Source: Reyranella sp.
GTDB lineage: Bacteria; Pseudomonadota; Alphaproteobacteria; Reyranellales; Reyranellaceae
Length of the DNA stretch: 64,000 nt
Assembly (NCBI RefSeq): GCF_017305915.1
Contig: NZ_JAFKJN010000011.1
Span: 178,254-242,253, forward strand
Reading direction: 5' to 3'
Shown: positions 39,331-49,449 of the stretch, piece by piece
Position numbering within the stretch: position 1 is the first letter of the stretch
Layout: the number at the start of each line of letters is the position of its first letter
Notes under the pieces: model-generated
Databases searched by the model: none
Seen by the model: the letters and a program-made list of their open reading frames with translations, nothing else
What the model was told of the DNA's origin: nothing
Made by a program: the position numbers and the translations under genes

Positions 39331-40947
39331 GTGCGGTACAAGAAGTCATCGATGATCGTGGCGCCGCAGCCGGAGCCGACCGAGGCCGGCGCCGACATCC
39401 TGCGCGAGGGCGGCAATGCGGTGGATGCGGGCATCGCCTGCGCGCTGGTCCAGGGCGTGGTCGATCCGCAGATGTGCGGCATCGCGGGCTTCGGCTCGTG
39501 CGGCATCTACATGCCGGGCAAGAAGTTCCACGGCTACATCGATGCCCATGCGCCGGCGCCGCTCGCCGCGCGGCCCGACATGTGGGCCAACCTGATCGAG
39601 AGCGAGGCGCGCGACGGCTACGGCTTCATCCTCAAGGGCCGGGTCAACGACATCGGCTACAAGTCGATCTGCGCGCCGGCCAACCTCAAGATGTACTACG
39701 AGGCGCATCAGGAGCACGGCAGCCTGCCGTGGTCGCGCATCGTCGAGGCCGCGATCCATTGGGCCGAGACCGGCTGGGCGGTGCGACCGCACGTCCATTT
39801 CTGGTGGGCCGACGAAGGCAATTTCGGCCGCGCGCCGAACTACGAGCGCACCGGCTTCACGCCGCCCGCCCGCGCGCTCTACTGCCGGCCCGACGGCATG
39901 CCGAAGAAGGTCGGCGATCGGGTCGTCAACCGCGACTACGGGCAGGTCCTGCGCGCGATCGCCAAGGGCGGCGCCGACGTCTTCTATTCCGGCGAGATCG
40001 CCAGGGCGATCGACGAGGACATGAAGAAGAACGACGCGCTGCTGTCGATCGAGGACCTCGAGACCTGGAAGACGACGCGTAATCCGCCGCTGTGGGGCGA
40101 CTATCGCGGCTATCGCGTCTCGACCAACCAGCCGCCGGGCGGCGGCGTGATGCTGCTCGAGATGCTGAACATCCTGGAGAATTTCGACATCGGCGCGCTC
40201 GAGCACGGCTCGACCGAGCACCTGCGCATCGTGGCGGAGGCGATGAAGCGCGCCACCATCGACAAGGACGCCAAGGTCGGCGATCCCAAGTTCGTCACCG
40301 TGCCGGTCGAGGAGCTGACCTCGAAGGCCTACGCCAGGACGATGGCCGGCGAGATCATGCGCGGCGTCAAGGCCACGGTGCCGCGGTTCAACTCGGGCGC
40401 AGTCTCCAAGGACACCACGCACATCTCCGTGCTCGACAAGGACGGCAACTGCTTCACCATGACCCATTCGCTGGGCATGCCGTCGGGCGTGATCACGCCG
40501 GGCCTGGGCTTCATGTACAATGGCTGCATGGGCGTGTTCGACCCGCGGCCCGGCCGCGCCGGCTCGATCGCGCCGGGCAAGGCGCGCTTCAGCTCGGTCG
40601 TGCCCAGCATCATCTTTAAGGACGGCAAGCCACACCTGATCATCGGCGCGCCGGGCGCGACGCAGATCGCCATGGGCGTGCTGCACGCGATCCTGAACGC
40701 CCTCGACTTCGACATGACCATGGTCGAGGCGGTGAGCGCGCCGCGCTTCTCGGCGACCTCCGACACCATCGACATCTCCAACCGGATCCAGGGCCGCGTC
40801 GAGCGCGAGCTGAAGGCGCAAGGCTACCCGGTTGTGCGCAGCCCCTACGGCTTCGGCTTCGCCGCCGTCCATGCCATCCGCATCCACGAGGACGGCTTGG
40901 ACGGCGGCGCCGACCCCGGCCACGACGGCGTGGTTATCGCAGTCTAG
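39331..40947 (+). CDS. Gamma-glutamyltransferase family protein
   Basis: 538 residues of the Ntn-hydrolase GGT fold. DTTHISVLDKDGNCFTMTHS holds the autoprocessing Thr (residue 362 or 363) that becomes the N-terminus of the small subunit. ILREGGNAVDAGIACAL and NQPPGGGVMLLEMLNIL are conserved. No signal peptide is present, unlike E. coli Ggt, so it may be cytosolic and act on another amide. The GTG at 39331 is chosen because GAGGAAG lies 5 nt upstream; longer starts would run through the palindromic repeat. Confidence 0.9.
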   Translation: MRYKKSSMIVAPQPEPTEAGADILREGGNAVDAGIACALVQGVVDPQMCGIAGFGSCGIYMPGKKFHGYIDAHAPAPLAARPDMWANLIESEARDGYGFILKGRVNDIGYKSICAPANLKMYYEAHQEHGSLPWSRIVEAAIHWAETGWAVRPHVHFWWADEGNFGRAPNYERTGFTPPARALYCRPDGMPKKVGDRVVNRDYGQVLRAIAKGGADVFYSGEIARAIDEDMKKNDALLSIEDLETWKTTRNPPLWGDYRGYRVSTNQPPGGGVMLLEMLNILENFDIGALEHGSTEHLRIVAEAMKRATIDKDAKVGDPKFVTVPVEELTSKAYARTMAGEIMRGVKATVPRFNSGAVSKDTTHISVLDKDGNCFTMTHSLGMPSGVITPGLGFMYNGCMGVFDPRPGRAGSIAPGKARFSSVVPSIIFKDGKPHLIIGAPGATQIAMGVLHAILNALDFDMTMVEAVSAPRFSATSDTIDISNRIQGRVERELKAQGYPVVRSPYGFGFAAVHAIRIHEDGLDGGADPGHDGVVIAV

Positions 40948-40968
40948 GTTTTTGCGAGGGAGGCGACG

Positions 40969-41199
40969 ATGCGCAAACTCATGACTCTTCTCCTGCTGCT
41001 GGCTGCGGCCGGATGCGGCGGTTCGAAGCCGACCGGCAACGAATTGGGCGGTGTCATGCCCTGGTCGGGCCAGAGCCCCGAAAGCGCCTTCAAGGCCGCC
41101 GACGCACACTGCAAGAAAGTGAACAAGGCCGCGCGCATCACTCAGATCGTGCAGCCGACCTCCGGTACCGAAGGCGCAGTGGTGTTCGCCTGCGAGTAG
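40969..41199 (+). CDS. Small lipoprotein
   Basis: 76 residues. The leader MRKLMTLLLLLAAAGC ends in a good lipobox (AAGC), so the mature protein of about 61 residues would be lipid-anchored at Cys16. The mature part has two further Cys (AHCKK and the penultimate position, FACE) that could pair. I recognise no named family; similar short lipoproteins occur in related genomes. It lies 21 nt after the gamma-glutamyltransferase gene and faces the LLM oxidoreductase gene. Confidence 0.75.
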   Translation: MRKLMTLLLLLAAAGCGGSKPTGNELGGVMPWSGQSPESAFKAADAHCKKVNKAARITQIVQPTSGTEGAVVFACE

Positions 41200-41213
41200 C
41201 TGACGACCCGAGG

Positions 41214-42059
41214 TCAGGCCGCTGCGCGCATCGCTGCCGCGCCGGCGTCGAGCACCGGCAGGACCTTGTCCTTCGCCTCCGGGGGCACGCCGAACACGAT
41301 GCGGGCGACGCCGGCCTCTTGCGCCCGCTTGATCTCGTCGACGTTGGGGCGGATGCCGAACAGCGTGACCGGCACGTCCTCGGGCTTGCGGCCGGCCTGC
41401 TTCAGCATCTCGTGGAACGGCTTTATCATGCCGAGCGTGTCGCCGCCGCGGCCGCCGATCGGCATCCAGCCGTCGGCGTAGGCCACGGCGCGCTTGGCGC
41501 CGTGCGGGAAGCCGCCGCCGACGATGATCGGCGGATGCGGCTTCTGCACCGGCTTGGGCCACATCATCATCTCGTCGAACTTCACCATGTCGCCCGAGTA
41601 CTTGGGCTTGGAGCGCGCCCAGATCTCCTTCATCGCCTCGATGCGCTCGCGCATCAGCTTGAAGCGCGTCTTGAAGTCGGTGCCGTGGTCGGCCATCTCC
41701 TCGGCGTTCCAGCCGCCGCCGATGCCGAACAGCACGCGGCCGTTGCTGAGGCGGTCGACGGTCGAGACTTCCTTGGCGGTGTGGATCGGATCGCGCTGCA
41801 CCACCAGGCAGACGCCGGTGCCGAGCTTGATCGTCTTGGTGGCCACCGCGGCGGCACCCATCGCCACGAACGGATCGTAGGTGTCGTAGTACCACTTGGG
41901 CAGCTCGGGGCCGCCCGGCCACGGTGACCTGCGGCTGGTCGGGATGTGGCTGTGCTCGGGGAACCACACCGATTCGAAGCCGCGCGCCTCCGTCTCCATC
42001 GCCAGCTCGTGCGGCGGGATGGCGTAGTCGGTCGGGAACATGGTGATGCCGAACTGCAT
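41214..42059 (-). CDS. LLM-class flavin-dependent oxidoreductase
   Basis: 281 residues of the luciferase-like TIM barrel, F420-type subgroup. ARGFESVWFPEHSHIP, LGTGVCLVVQRDPIHTAKEV and RVLFGIGGGWNAEEM are the family blocks. Such enzymes use FMNH2 or F420; the substrate is unknown. The ATG at 42059 is taken because AGGAGG lies 7 nt before it; the ATG at 42074 is upstream of that ribosome site. It is probably transcribed alone. Confidence 0.88.
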   Translation of the reverse strand: MQFGITMFPTDYAIPPHELAMETEARGFESVWFPEHSHIPTSRRSPWPGGPELPKWYYDTYDPFVAMGAAAVATKTIKLGTGVCLVVQRDPIHTAKEVSTVDRLSNGRVLFGIGGGWNAEEMADHGTDFKTRFKLMRERIEAMKEIWARSKPKYSGDMVKFDEMMMWPKPVQKPHPPIIVGGGFPHGAKRAVAYADGWMPIGGRGGDTLGMIKPFHEMLKQAGRKPEDVPVTLFGIRPNVDEIKRAQEAGVARIVFGVPPEAKDKVLPVLDAGAAAMRAAA

Positions 42060-42115
42060 GGCGTCCTCCTGCATGACGTCGAAAGCCTGTGGATAAGGCC
42101 TTCCGGCAAACTCGC

Positions 42116-42184
42116 ATTATGGCCAATGGACCGCGAGTCGACCCGCATAAAACGCGGCCGAATTTCGCGTCCATTGCCCATAAT
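42116..42184. repeat. 69-bp palindromic element, copy 2
   Basis: Arms ATTATGGCCAATGGA (42116-42130) and TCCATTGCCCATAAT (42170-42184) pair at 14 of 15 positions, followed by AGGT as in copy 1 at 33686-33754. It occupies the middle of the 253-bp gap between the LLM and amidase genes. Nothing else is evident in that gap. Confidence 0.75.
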
Positions 42185-42312
42185 AGGTGTCCGTCGCGCG
42201 ATGGTGCAGGGTGCTGCGCATGACGGTGTTGACTCGCAGGCCTTCGATGCCGATGCCATCGGCATCGAGGCCGTCCCACAGGCCCTTGAGACGGGTGGGA
42301 CTCGCGTCGGCG

Positions 42313-43962
42313 CTAGGGCGCGGCCAGGCCGGGCGGCTTACGCGCGTCGGTGGCCTGCTCGAAGGCGTAGGCGAGCCGCAGCAGCGTGTGCTCGCTCCAG
42401 GCGCGGCCGGCGAAGGTGACGCCGAGCGGATAGTCGGGCGTGTCCTTGCCCTCGACGCCCGAGATGAAGCCGCCCGGCACCATCACGCTGGGATAGCCGG
42501 CCTTGGCCGCGATCGAGGCGCCGGCGGTGCCGGGGAACACGACCGCGTCGAGCTTGTGCCGGGTCATGTAGGCGTCCATCCCGCGCTCCTTGGCGGCGAG
42601 CAGGTCCATCGCGCGGGCCGACTTGTATTCGAGCTCCGAGAGGTCGCCTTTGGTCGCCTGGGCGGCGAGGAACAGGTCCTGACCGAAGCGCAGCGCCTTG
42701 TCGGCATGGGCCTCATTGAAGGCGATGATGTCGGCCATCGTCTTGATCGTCGTGCCGGTCGCCCAGTCGCGCAGATAGAGATTGAGGTCGTGCTTCAGCT
42801 CGTAGAGGAAGACGATCGGCGGGTTGGCGGGGTTGCCCTTGTTGCGGCTGAGCGGATTGCGGTTGAGCACGCCCATGGTGGTGCCCGGCCCGCCGATCCA
42901 GCCCGCGGTCGGCATGCTGGCGCGCACGAGGATGGCGCCCGCGTCCTGCAGCGCCGTGAGGGCCTCGGCCATCACCGCCTTCGCGAGCGGGGACAGCTTG
43001 CCGTAGTAGGTGTCGTTCAACGGATCGTCTGCATCGCTCGGCACGCCGAGGCGCGCGCCCTTCAGCGCATCCTTGTCGAGGCCGGCGGTATAGTCGGTCG
43101 GCCGCTGCAGGTGCTGCGTCGCCGGATCCTGCGGATCGCGCTGGGCCAGCACGTTCAGCAGGATCGCCGAATCGCGCACCGTGCGGGTGAGGGGCCCTGC
43201 GGTGTCCTGGCTGTGCGAGATCGGCAGGATGCCGGCGCGGCTGATCAGCCCGACCGTCGGCTTCACCGTGACCAGGCCGTTCTGGTTGGCGGGGCTGAGC
43301 AGCGAGCCCGACGTCTCGGTGCCGATCGCCGCCGCGCACAGGCCGGCCGCGACCGCGACGGCCGAGCCCGCGCTCGAGCCGCCGGGCTGCACGACCGGGA
43401 TGCCGCGATCGTCGAGCAGCGTCGGCGAATAAGGGTTCTTCACCTGGCCGCCGAGCGAGCTGTAGCCCGACGGCATATCGACCGCGATGATGTTGGCGAA
43501 CTCGGTCAGGTTCGCCTTGCCGAGGATCACCGCGCCGGCCGTGCGCAACTGCTTGACCACCGTCGCGTCGGCCTTGGCGCGCGCCGCTTCGAGCGCCAGC
43601 GAGCCCGCCGTCGTGTGCTGCTTGTCGCCGGTGGCGATGTTGTCCTTCACCAGGATCGGCACGCCGGCGAGCGGCTGCTTGGCCGACGGCTTCACCTCGT
43701 CGAGGCGGCCGGCGATCGCGTGAGCCTCGGGATTGACCTCGCGCACCGAGTTGAGGCCGGGGCCGCCGCGATCGACCTTCTCGATGCGCTCGAGATAGGC
43801 GCGGGTGAGGGCGCTCGCGGTGGTCGCGCCCTTGCCCAGGGCGTCAAGAACCTCGGTCAGCGAGGCATTGTCGACGGGAACGGTCATCTCAGCCTCCGCC
43901 CGTCCCGCAGCGACGCCCAGCACCAGCGGGAGCAGGGCGATGTCGCGGCGGGTCAGGTTCAT
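42313..43962 (-). CDS. Amidase-signature family amidase
   Basis: 549 residues with a probable leader (MNLTRRDIALLPLVLGVAAG). The Ser-Ser-Lys triad is visible: Lys in GVPILVKDNIATGD, Ser in QPGGSSAGSAVAVAAG and nucleophile Ser in GTETSGSLLSPA. It hydrolyses an amide; the substrate is not deducible. It begins 15 nt after the aldolase gene upstream, so the two share an operon. The leader suggests an exported enzyme. Confidence 0.92.
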   Translation of the reverse strand: MNLTRRDIALLPLVLGVAAGRAEAEMTVPVDNASLTEVLDALGKGATTASALTRAYLERIEKVDRGGPGLNSVREVNPEAHAIAGRLDEVKPSAKQPLAGVPILVKDNIATGDKQHTTAGSLALEAARAKADATVVKQLRTAGAVILGKANLTEFANIIAVDMPSGYSSLGGQVKNPYSPTLLDDRGIPVVQPGGSSAGSAVAVAAGLCAAAIGTETSGSLLSPANQNGLVTVKPTVGLISRAGILPISHSQDTAGPLTRTVRDSAILLNVLAQRDPQDPATQHLQRPTDYTAGLDKDALKGARLGVPSDADDPLNDTYYGKLSPLAKAVMAEALTALQDAGAILVRASMPTAGWIGGPGTTMGVLNRNPLSRNKGNPANPPIVFLYELKHDLNLYLRDWATGTTIKTMADIIAFNEAHADKALRFGQDLFLAAQATKGDLSELEYKSARAMDLLAAKERGMDAYMTRHKLDAVVFPGTAGASIAAKAGYPSVMVPGGFISGVEGKDTPDYPLGVTFAGRAWSEHTLLRLAYAFEQATDARKPPGLAAP

Positions 43963-43977
43963 GGATCAAACCGGCCC

Positions 43978-44859
43978 CTAGACCGGCATGATGCGTTTCT
44001 GGTGAGCGCGACCGACCTTGGCGGTCTCGGGATTGTGCCCGGAGATCACGCGCACGCCCTCGTCGAGGCTCTTGGCGATAGTCTCCGGCGTGGCGCCTTC
44101 GAGGAAGGCGAGCTTGTTCTTCTTGCAGGCGCCGAAGACCTTGGCCCGCGCCGCCTCCATCTCGGGCGGATAGGGGCGGCGCTGCAGGGTCGTGTAGCCC
44201 AGCGACAGGCCGAGATCGCCCGGCCCCAGCTCCGCAAAACCCAATCCTGGCATCGCCAAGATTTCGTCGGCGTTGGCGACGCCCGCGGGGCTTTCGATCT
44301 TTACACCGAGCAGAAGCTCGCCCGTGGGGTTGAGCGGCCAGGGATCGGCGAGATTGAAGTATTCCTGCTGGCTCACCGCCCAGATCGGCGCGGCTGTGGG
44401 CTCCGAGCCGCGGCCGCGGCTGCCCGTGCCGAGCGTGTCGACGCCGGCCTTGTTGTGCGGGAAGCGGCAGGCGCGCACGAACTCGCGCACCGCGTCGGCG
44501 GATTCCGCTTGGCAGAGCAGGATGCCGTGAACGCCGCGCGCCAGGATCTGGCGGAACTGCCAGGCATTGAAGGCGACGTTCGGCCCGTCGGTGCCGTTGA
44601 CCGGCGCCTCGACGATCACCGTCGGCGTCAGATGACCCGAGCGGGTCGGGCCGCCGTCGAGCAGGCCGCGCATGTATTCCTCGAGCCCGGTCATGTCGAA
44701 GGCGCCGTGCTCCATGCCGACATTGATGTAGTCGGCCCAGGTCTGGGCGTCGGCGCGGCCCTGGTCGTAGGTCAGCACGTGACCGGTGTGCGGCCCGTCG
44801 TAGTAGATGGCCTGGTCCGCTTCGAGCAGCTCGATGGCGCGGTTCAGTCGGCTACCCAT
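43978..44859 (-). CDS. HpcH/HpaI aldolase family protein
   Basis: 293 residues, TIM barrel of the citrate-lyase-beta/HpcH type. LLGVKIESPAGVANADEIL carries the conserved metal-binding Glu and GFAELGPGDLGLSLGY the Asp. The N-terminal third differs from common HpcH proteins. Members perform retro-aldol cleavage giving pyruvate or related acids. It diverges from a Bug receptor gene (67 nt between starts) and precedes the amidase, suggesting a small catabolic unit. Confidence 0.87.
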   Translation of the reverse strand: MGSRLNRAIELLEADQAIYYDGPHTGHVLTYDQGRADAQTWADYINVGMEHGAFDMTGLEEYMRGLLDGGPTRSGHLTPTVIVEAPVNGTDGPNVAFNAWQFRQILARGVHGILLCQAESADAVREFVRACRFPHNKAGVDTLGTGSRGRGSEPTAAPIWAVSQQEYFNLADPWPLNPTGELLLGVKIESPAGVANADEILAMPGLGFAELGPGDLGLSLGYTTLQRRPYPPEMEAARAKVFGACKKNKLAFLEGATPETIAKSLDEGVRVISGHNPETAKVGRAHQKRIMPV

Positions 44860-44926
44860 CGCATTTCCCCGTTGTCTTTCCTGTGTCGCAGCATAGACCG
44901 TACACTCGCGGGTGCGGAGGGAAGAA

Positions 44927-45898
44927 ATGGTGAAGTTGGGCAGACGCGCGGCTCTTGCCGGAACGGTGTCGCAGATGGCAGGCGCCGCCGCGGCGCAGGC
45001 GAATTATCCGGACCGGCCGATCCGCCTGGTGGTGCCGGCGGGCGCCGGCGGGCCGACCGATGTCGTCGCCCGCATCCTGCAACCGCATCTCTCGCAGATA
45101 CTCGGCCAGACCGTCGTCGTCGAGAACAAGGCGGGGGCGAGCGGCAATATCGGCTCGGCGATGGTCGCCCAGGCCGCACCGGACGGCTACACGCTGCTGA
45201 TGGCGCCCTCGACCAACGCGCTGACGCCCGCGCTCTACGGCAAGACGCTGGGCTACGACGTCGTCAACGGTGTGACCGGCATCTCGTACGTCGCCAGCGT
45301 GCCGCTGATCGTCGTCGTGCCGACCGACGGCGCGAAGACCCTGCGCGAGCTCATCGCCACGATGAAGAAGGAGCCGGGCAAGTATTCCTACGCGTCGTCG
45401 GGCAACGGCGGGATGATCCATCTGTCGGGCTTCCTGTTCCTGGAGAAGGCGGGGGTCGAGGCGCTGCACGTGCCGTATCGCGGCTCGGCGCCCGGCATGA
45501 TCGACACCATCGCCGGCCGGCACGCCTTTCAGGTCGACACGATCGGCTCCAGCAAGGGCTTCATCGATGCCGGCAAGCTCAGGGTCCTGGCGGTGATGGC
45601 CGACAAGCGGCTGCCGCAGCTTCCCGACGTGCCGACGGTCGAGGAGGCCGTCGGCTTCAAGCTGTCGATCAACACCTGGTACGTTGCTCAGGCGCCGGCG
45701 GCTGTTCCGCGCCCGATCATCGTGAAGCTGAACGCGGTGTTCAACGAGGCGCTCAGGAACCCCGAGGTCGTGAAGCGCATGGCCGAGCTCGCCATCGAGC
45801 CGATCCAGTCCACGCCCGAGGAGGCGAAGACGTATTTCGACGGTCAGATGGCGTTCTGGGATCCGATCGTCAAAGCATCCGGCGCCAAGCCGGAATAG
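44927..45898 (+). CDS. Bug-family solute-binding protein
   Basis: 323 residues with a twin-arginine-like leader (GRRAALAGTVSQMAGAAAAQ). YPDRPIRLVVPAGAGGPTDV, VVVENKAGASGNIGSAMVAQ and APDGYTLLMAPS are the Bug blocks. GGAGG lies 6 nt before the ATG at 44927; a GTG at 44912 is less likely. It diverges from the aldolase-amidase pair and is followed 9 nt on by a GST gene. A carboxylate ligand metabolised by the neighbours is inference. Confidence 0.92.
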   Translation: MVKLGRRAALAGTVSQMAGAAAAQANYPDRPIRLVVPAGAGGPTDVVARILQPHLSQILGQTVVVENKAGASGNIGSAMVAQAAPDGYTLLMAPSTNALTPALYGKTLGYDVVNGVTGISYVASVPLIVVVPTDGAKTLRELIATMKKEPGKYSYASSGNGGMIHLSGFLFLEKAGVEALHVPYRGSAPGMIDTIAGRHAFQVDTIGSSKGFIDAGKLRVLAVMADKRLPQLPDVPTVEEAVGFKLSINTWYVAQAPAAVPRPIIVKLNAVFNEALRNPEVVKRMAELAIEPIQSTPEEAKTYFDGQMAFWDPIVKASGAKPE

Positions 45899-45907
45899 GA
45901 GAGCGGC

Positions 45908-46591
45908 ATGATCAAGTTCTATTACAATCTCGCGCCCAACCCGACCAAGGTCGCGCTGTGCCTCGAGGAGATGGCGCTGCCCTATGACCTGGTGCCGGTC
46001 GACACCCGCAAGGGCGAGCAGCACACGCCGGAGTTCCTGGCGATCAATCCCAACGCCAAGGTGCCGGCGATCGTCGACGACGGCGCGACGGTGTTCGACA
46101 GCAACGCCATTCTGCTCTACCTCGCCGAGAAGACGGGCAAGTTCCTGCCGGGCAAGCCGGCCGATCGCGGCGCGATGCTGTCGTGGCTGATGTTCGTGGC
46201 GTCGGGCATCGGGCCCTATTCGGGCCAGTCGGTGCACTTCCGCAACTTCGCGCCGGAGCCCAAGGAGTATGCGGTCAACCGCTACACCTTCGAGGCGCAG
46301 CGCCACTGGGGCATCCTCGAGGCGCGGTTGGCCAAGCAGCAATGGATGGTGGGCGACGCCTACGGCATCGTCGACATGGCGGTGTGGGGTTGGTCGCGGC
46401 TGATCCCCAACGTGCTGGGCCCGGACGCGCCCAAGCAGTTCCCGAGCCTGCAGCGCCATCTCGGCGAGATCAGCGCGCGGCCGGCGGCGCAGCGCGCGCT
46501 GGCGCTCAAGGACAAGCACGGCTTCAAGACCGAGATGGACGACGCCGCGCGCGCCGCCATGTTCCCGCATCTCGCCAAGAAGGTCGCTTGA
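45908..46591 (+). CDS. Glutathione S-transferase family protein
   Basis: 227 residues. The N-terminal thioredoxin-like domain has FYYNLAPNPTKVALCLEE, the cis-Pro in NAKVPAIVDD and the glutathione-binding FDSNAILLYLAEKTG; the C-terminal helical domain follows. It resembles the Nu-class YfcG/YghU group. It may conjugate or reduce substrates with glutathione. It is in one unit with the Bug gene. Confidence 0.9.
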   Translation: MIKFYYNLAPNPTKVALCLEEMALPYDLVPVDTRKGEQHTPEFLAINPNAKVPAIVDDGATVFDSNAILLYLAEKTGKFLPGKPADRGAMLSWLMFVASGIGPYSGQSVHFRNFAPEPKEYAVNRYTFEAQRHWGILEARLAKQQWMVGDAYGIVDMAVWGWSRLIPNVLGPDAPKQFPSLQRHLGEISARPAAQRALALKDKHGFKTEMDDAARAAMFPHLAKKVA

Positions 46592-46623
46592 GCGCCGTCT
46601 CGACTATGATGGGCGAAGGAGTC

Positions 46624-46863
46624 CTACAGAAGGCCTTCGGGAGCGACCGAGGAGCGGCGTCCGGGGCGATGATTCTCGCGCCCGTGCGCCATGGCCTCCC
46701 TGGGGACCATGGCATCGGCCAGCAGATCGTAGCGTTCGGCGATTTCCACCATGGTGGTCTTGGCGATGGGGTCGGTCATTTGGCTGGCCATCGACCAGGC
46801 TTCCTCGGCGCGGTCGTGCCAGAAGCGGGCGCGCAGCAAAGACGTATCGTCCGTCGTGGTCAT
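46624..46863 (-). CDS. Small conserved alphaproteobacterial protein
   Basis: 79 residues from ATG 46863 (GGGGA 5 nt before). The core ARFWHDRAEEAWSMASQMTD and AKTTMVEIAERYDLLA is one long amphipathic helix pair of a type frequent in Bradyrhizobium and relatives, annotated only as hypothetical. The function is unknown. It is convergent with the GST gene. Extending upstream to 46929 would pass the ribosome site. Confidence 0.65.
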   Translation of the reverse strand: MTTTDDTSLLRARFWHDRAEEAWSMASQMTDPIAKTTMVEIAERYDLLADAMVPREAMAHGRENHRPGRRSSVAPEGLL

Positions 46864-46956
46864 TCGAGTCCCCATGAACGCGGGCCGAGAGCCAACGCCG
46901 TAACGGCAGGATGGTTCCTTATCGTGCAAAGGTGCGGCAGGCCGCCACAGTTTGTA

Positions 46957-47526
46957 TCAGCGGCGACCGACGGCCTTCTTCTTCCGCGTCAGGCGGCCGA
47001 CCGGCTTGGCGCCAACCAGGACGGCGGCGATCACGCAGGGCTCCCGGGTGCGCACGCTCCACGAATGGTTGGTGCCGCGCTGGATCAGCACGTCGCCCTG
47101 CTCGAGGCGCTTCTCGCCCGTGTCGAGGATCGCCCAGATCTCGCCTTTCAGCACGATGATGTAATCGACCGTCGCGGTGGCATGCATCATGGCGTCGGCC
47201 GAGGCATGATCGGGCGCGCCGCCGGCGCCGATCGAGGCGAAGGCTTTGCGGGCGTCGGCGCTCTTGCGCCACTTCGAATCGGGCGGGATCTCGACGATGC
47301 GCAGGATGGTGCCGCCGGCCGGCGGCTCCAGCACGATCCGGCCGACCGCGGCGTCGGCATTGCCGGCGTTGGAGGCAGGCGCCGTCTTCGTCCGCCACAG
47401 GTCGGTCAGCGCCACGCCCGGCATCGACGCCATCTCGAGCACGTTGGGCGCCTTGCCGTCCATGACGAACACCGATTTGCCGCTCTTGTCGTGGCCCGTG
47501 ACGACGCGGCGGATGCGATGGGGCAT
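46957..47526 (-). CDS. Cupin-domain protein
   Basis: 189 residues. The cupin barrel is seen in the second half: MMHATATVDYIIVLKGEIWA (metal-binding His in the first motif) and LEQGDVLIQRGTNHSWSVR (His in the second). A dozen basic residues form the tail (RLTRKKKAVGRR). Related single-cupin proteins bind small ligands or act as dioxygenases; no substrate can be given. GGGGAGGAAATGC stands before the ATG. Confidence 0.85.
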   Translation of the reverse strand: MPHRIRRVVTGHDKSGKSVFVMDGKAPNVLEMASMPGVALTDLWRTKTAPASNAGNADAAVGRIVLEPPAGGTILRIVEIPPDSKWRKSADARKAFASIGAGGAPDHASADAMMHATATVDYIIVLKGEIWAILDTGEKRLEQGDVLIQRGTNHSWSVRTREPCVIAAVLVGAKPVGRLTRKKKAVGRR

Positions 47527-47584
47527 GCATTTCCTCCCCGGGGATGTTTTTCCGGTCCCCTATCTCGGGTATCATGCCGAGAAC

Positions 47585-47808
47585 ATGTCAAACGTCCGAA
47601 TCTCCGTCGACCTGGCCGTGATGATGGGCAAGCCTGCATCAAGGGCACGCGCATCACGGTGGAACTGCTCCTGCGCAAGCTGGGCGCTGGCCAGTCGTTT
47701 TCGGATTTGCTGCAGGCATATCCGAAGCTGACCGAGGATGATCTGCGGGCTGCGCTATCCTTTGCCGCCGACTACCTGGAGCAGGAGACGGTTCTCGCCG
47801 CCGAGTGA
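47585..47808 (+). pseudogene. DUF433 antitoxin gene with a one-base frameshift
   Basis: The ATG frame reads MSNVRISVDLAVMMGKP, the normal DUF433 start, then breaks; the next frame continues CIKGTRITVELLLRKLGAGQ and LSFAADYLEQETVLAAE to a stop at 47808. One missing T near 47633 (AAGCCTGC instead of AAGCCTTGC) explains it. DUF433 proteins are winged-helix antitoxins paired with PIN-like toxins. Either the gene is broken, a shift restores it, or the base call is wrong. The toxin begins 3 nt later. Confidence 0.85.
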
Positions 47809-47811
47809 TGG

Positions 47812-48174
47812 ATGCGCTTCCTGGCGGACGAAAACATCGCGCGAGCCGTCATTGAGCGCCTTCCGGCGGCAGGTTTCGACGTCCTCGCGATAGCGGAAAG
47901 CAAGCCTGCGGCTTCGGACCAAGATGGGCTCGCGTTGGCCGTCGCGGATCAGAGTATCGTGATCACCGAGGATCGAGACTTCGGCGAGATGGTCATCCGG
48001 CAGCGAACAGCTGTTGGAGGAATCATTCTCCTGGAACTAGATCCGCTCCCGAACGCCATCGTTGTCGATCGTGTGGCGGACGTTGTCTCCGCGAAGGCGG
48101 ACGTCCTCATTGGCAACCTCCTGGTGGTAGAGCCGGGAAGGCTTCGGATTCGGCCGTTGCCGCGCCTGTCATAG
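47812..48174 (+). CDS. DUF5615 PIN-like toxin
   Basis: 120 residues of the short PIN-like (Mut7-C-related) family. MRFLADENIARAVIERLPAA with the first Asp, and IVITEDRDFGEMVI with the second acidic pair, are the expected metal-binding motifs of a ribonuclease. In the usual pair, DUF433 before DUF5615 makes a toxin-antitoxin module. It is complete here while the antitoxin frame is broken. Confidence 0.88.
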   Translation: MRFLADENIARAVIERLPAAGFDVLAIAESKPAASDQDGLALAVADQSIVITEDRDFGEMVIRQRTAVGGIILLELDPLPNAIVVDRVADVVSAKADVLIGNLLVVEPGRLRIRPLPRLS

Positions 48175-48227
48175 CTTTGCGGAACGCCGTCCCGCGCGCT
48201 ACTTTCAGCTCCCAAAGGAGCCCGAGA

Positions 48228-49439
<1,212 letters not shown>

Positions 49440-49449
49440 CGAGGAAACG

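Noticed and set aside
39346..42279. Long minus-strand open frame over the gamma-glutamyltransferase gene
   Set aside because: Its middle is antisense to the GGT gene and its ends are out-of-frame readings of the flavin oxidoreductase gene; no coherent protein.
42187..45987. 1266-codon plus-strand open frame
   Set aside because: Antisense to the amidase and aldolase genes and then out of frame with the Bug gene.
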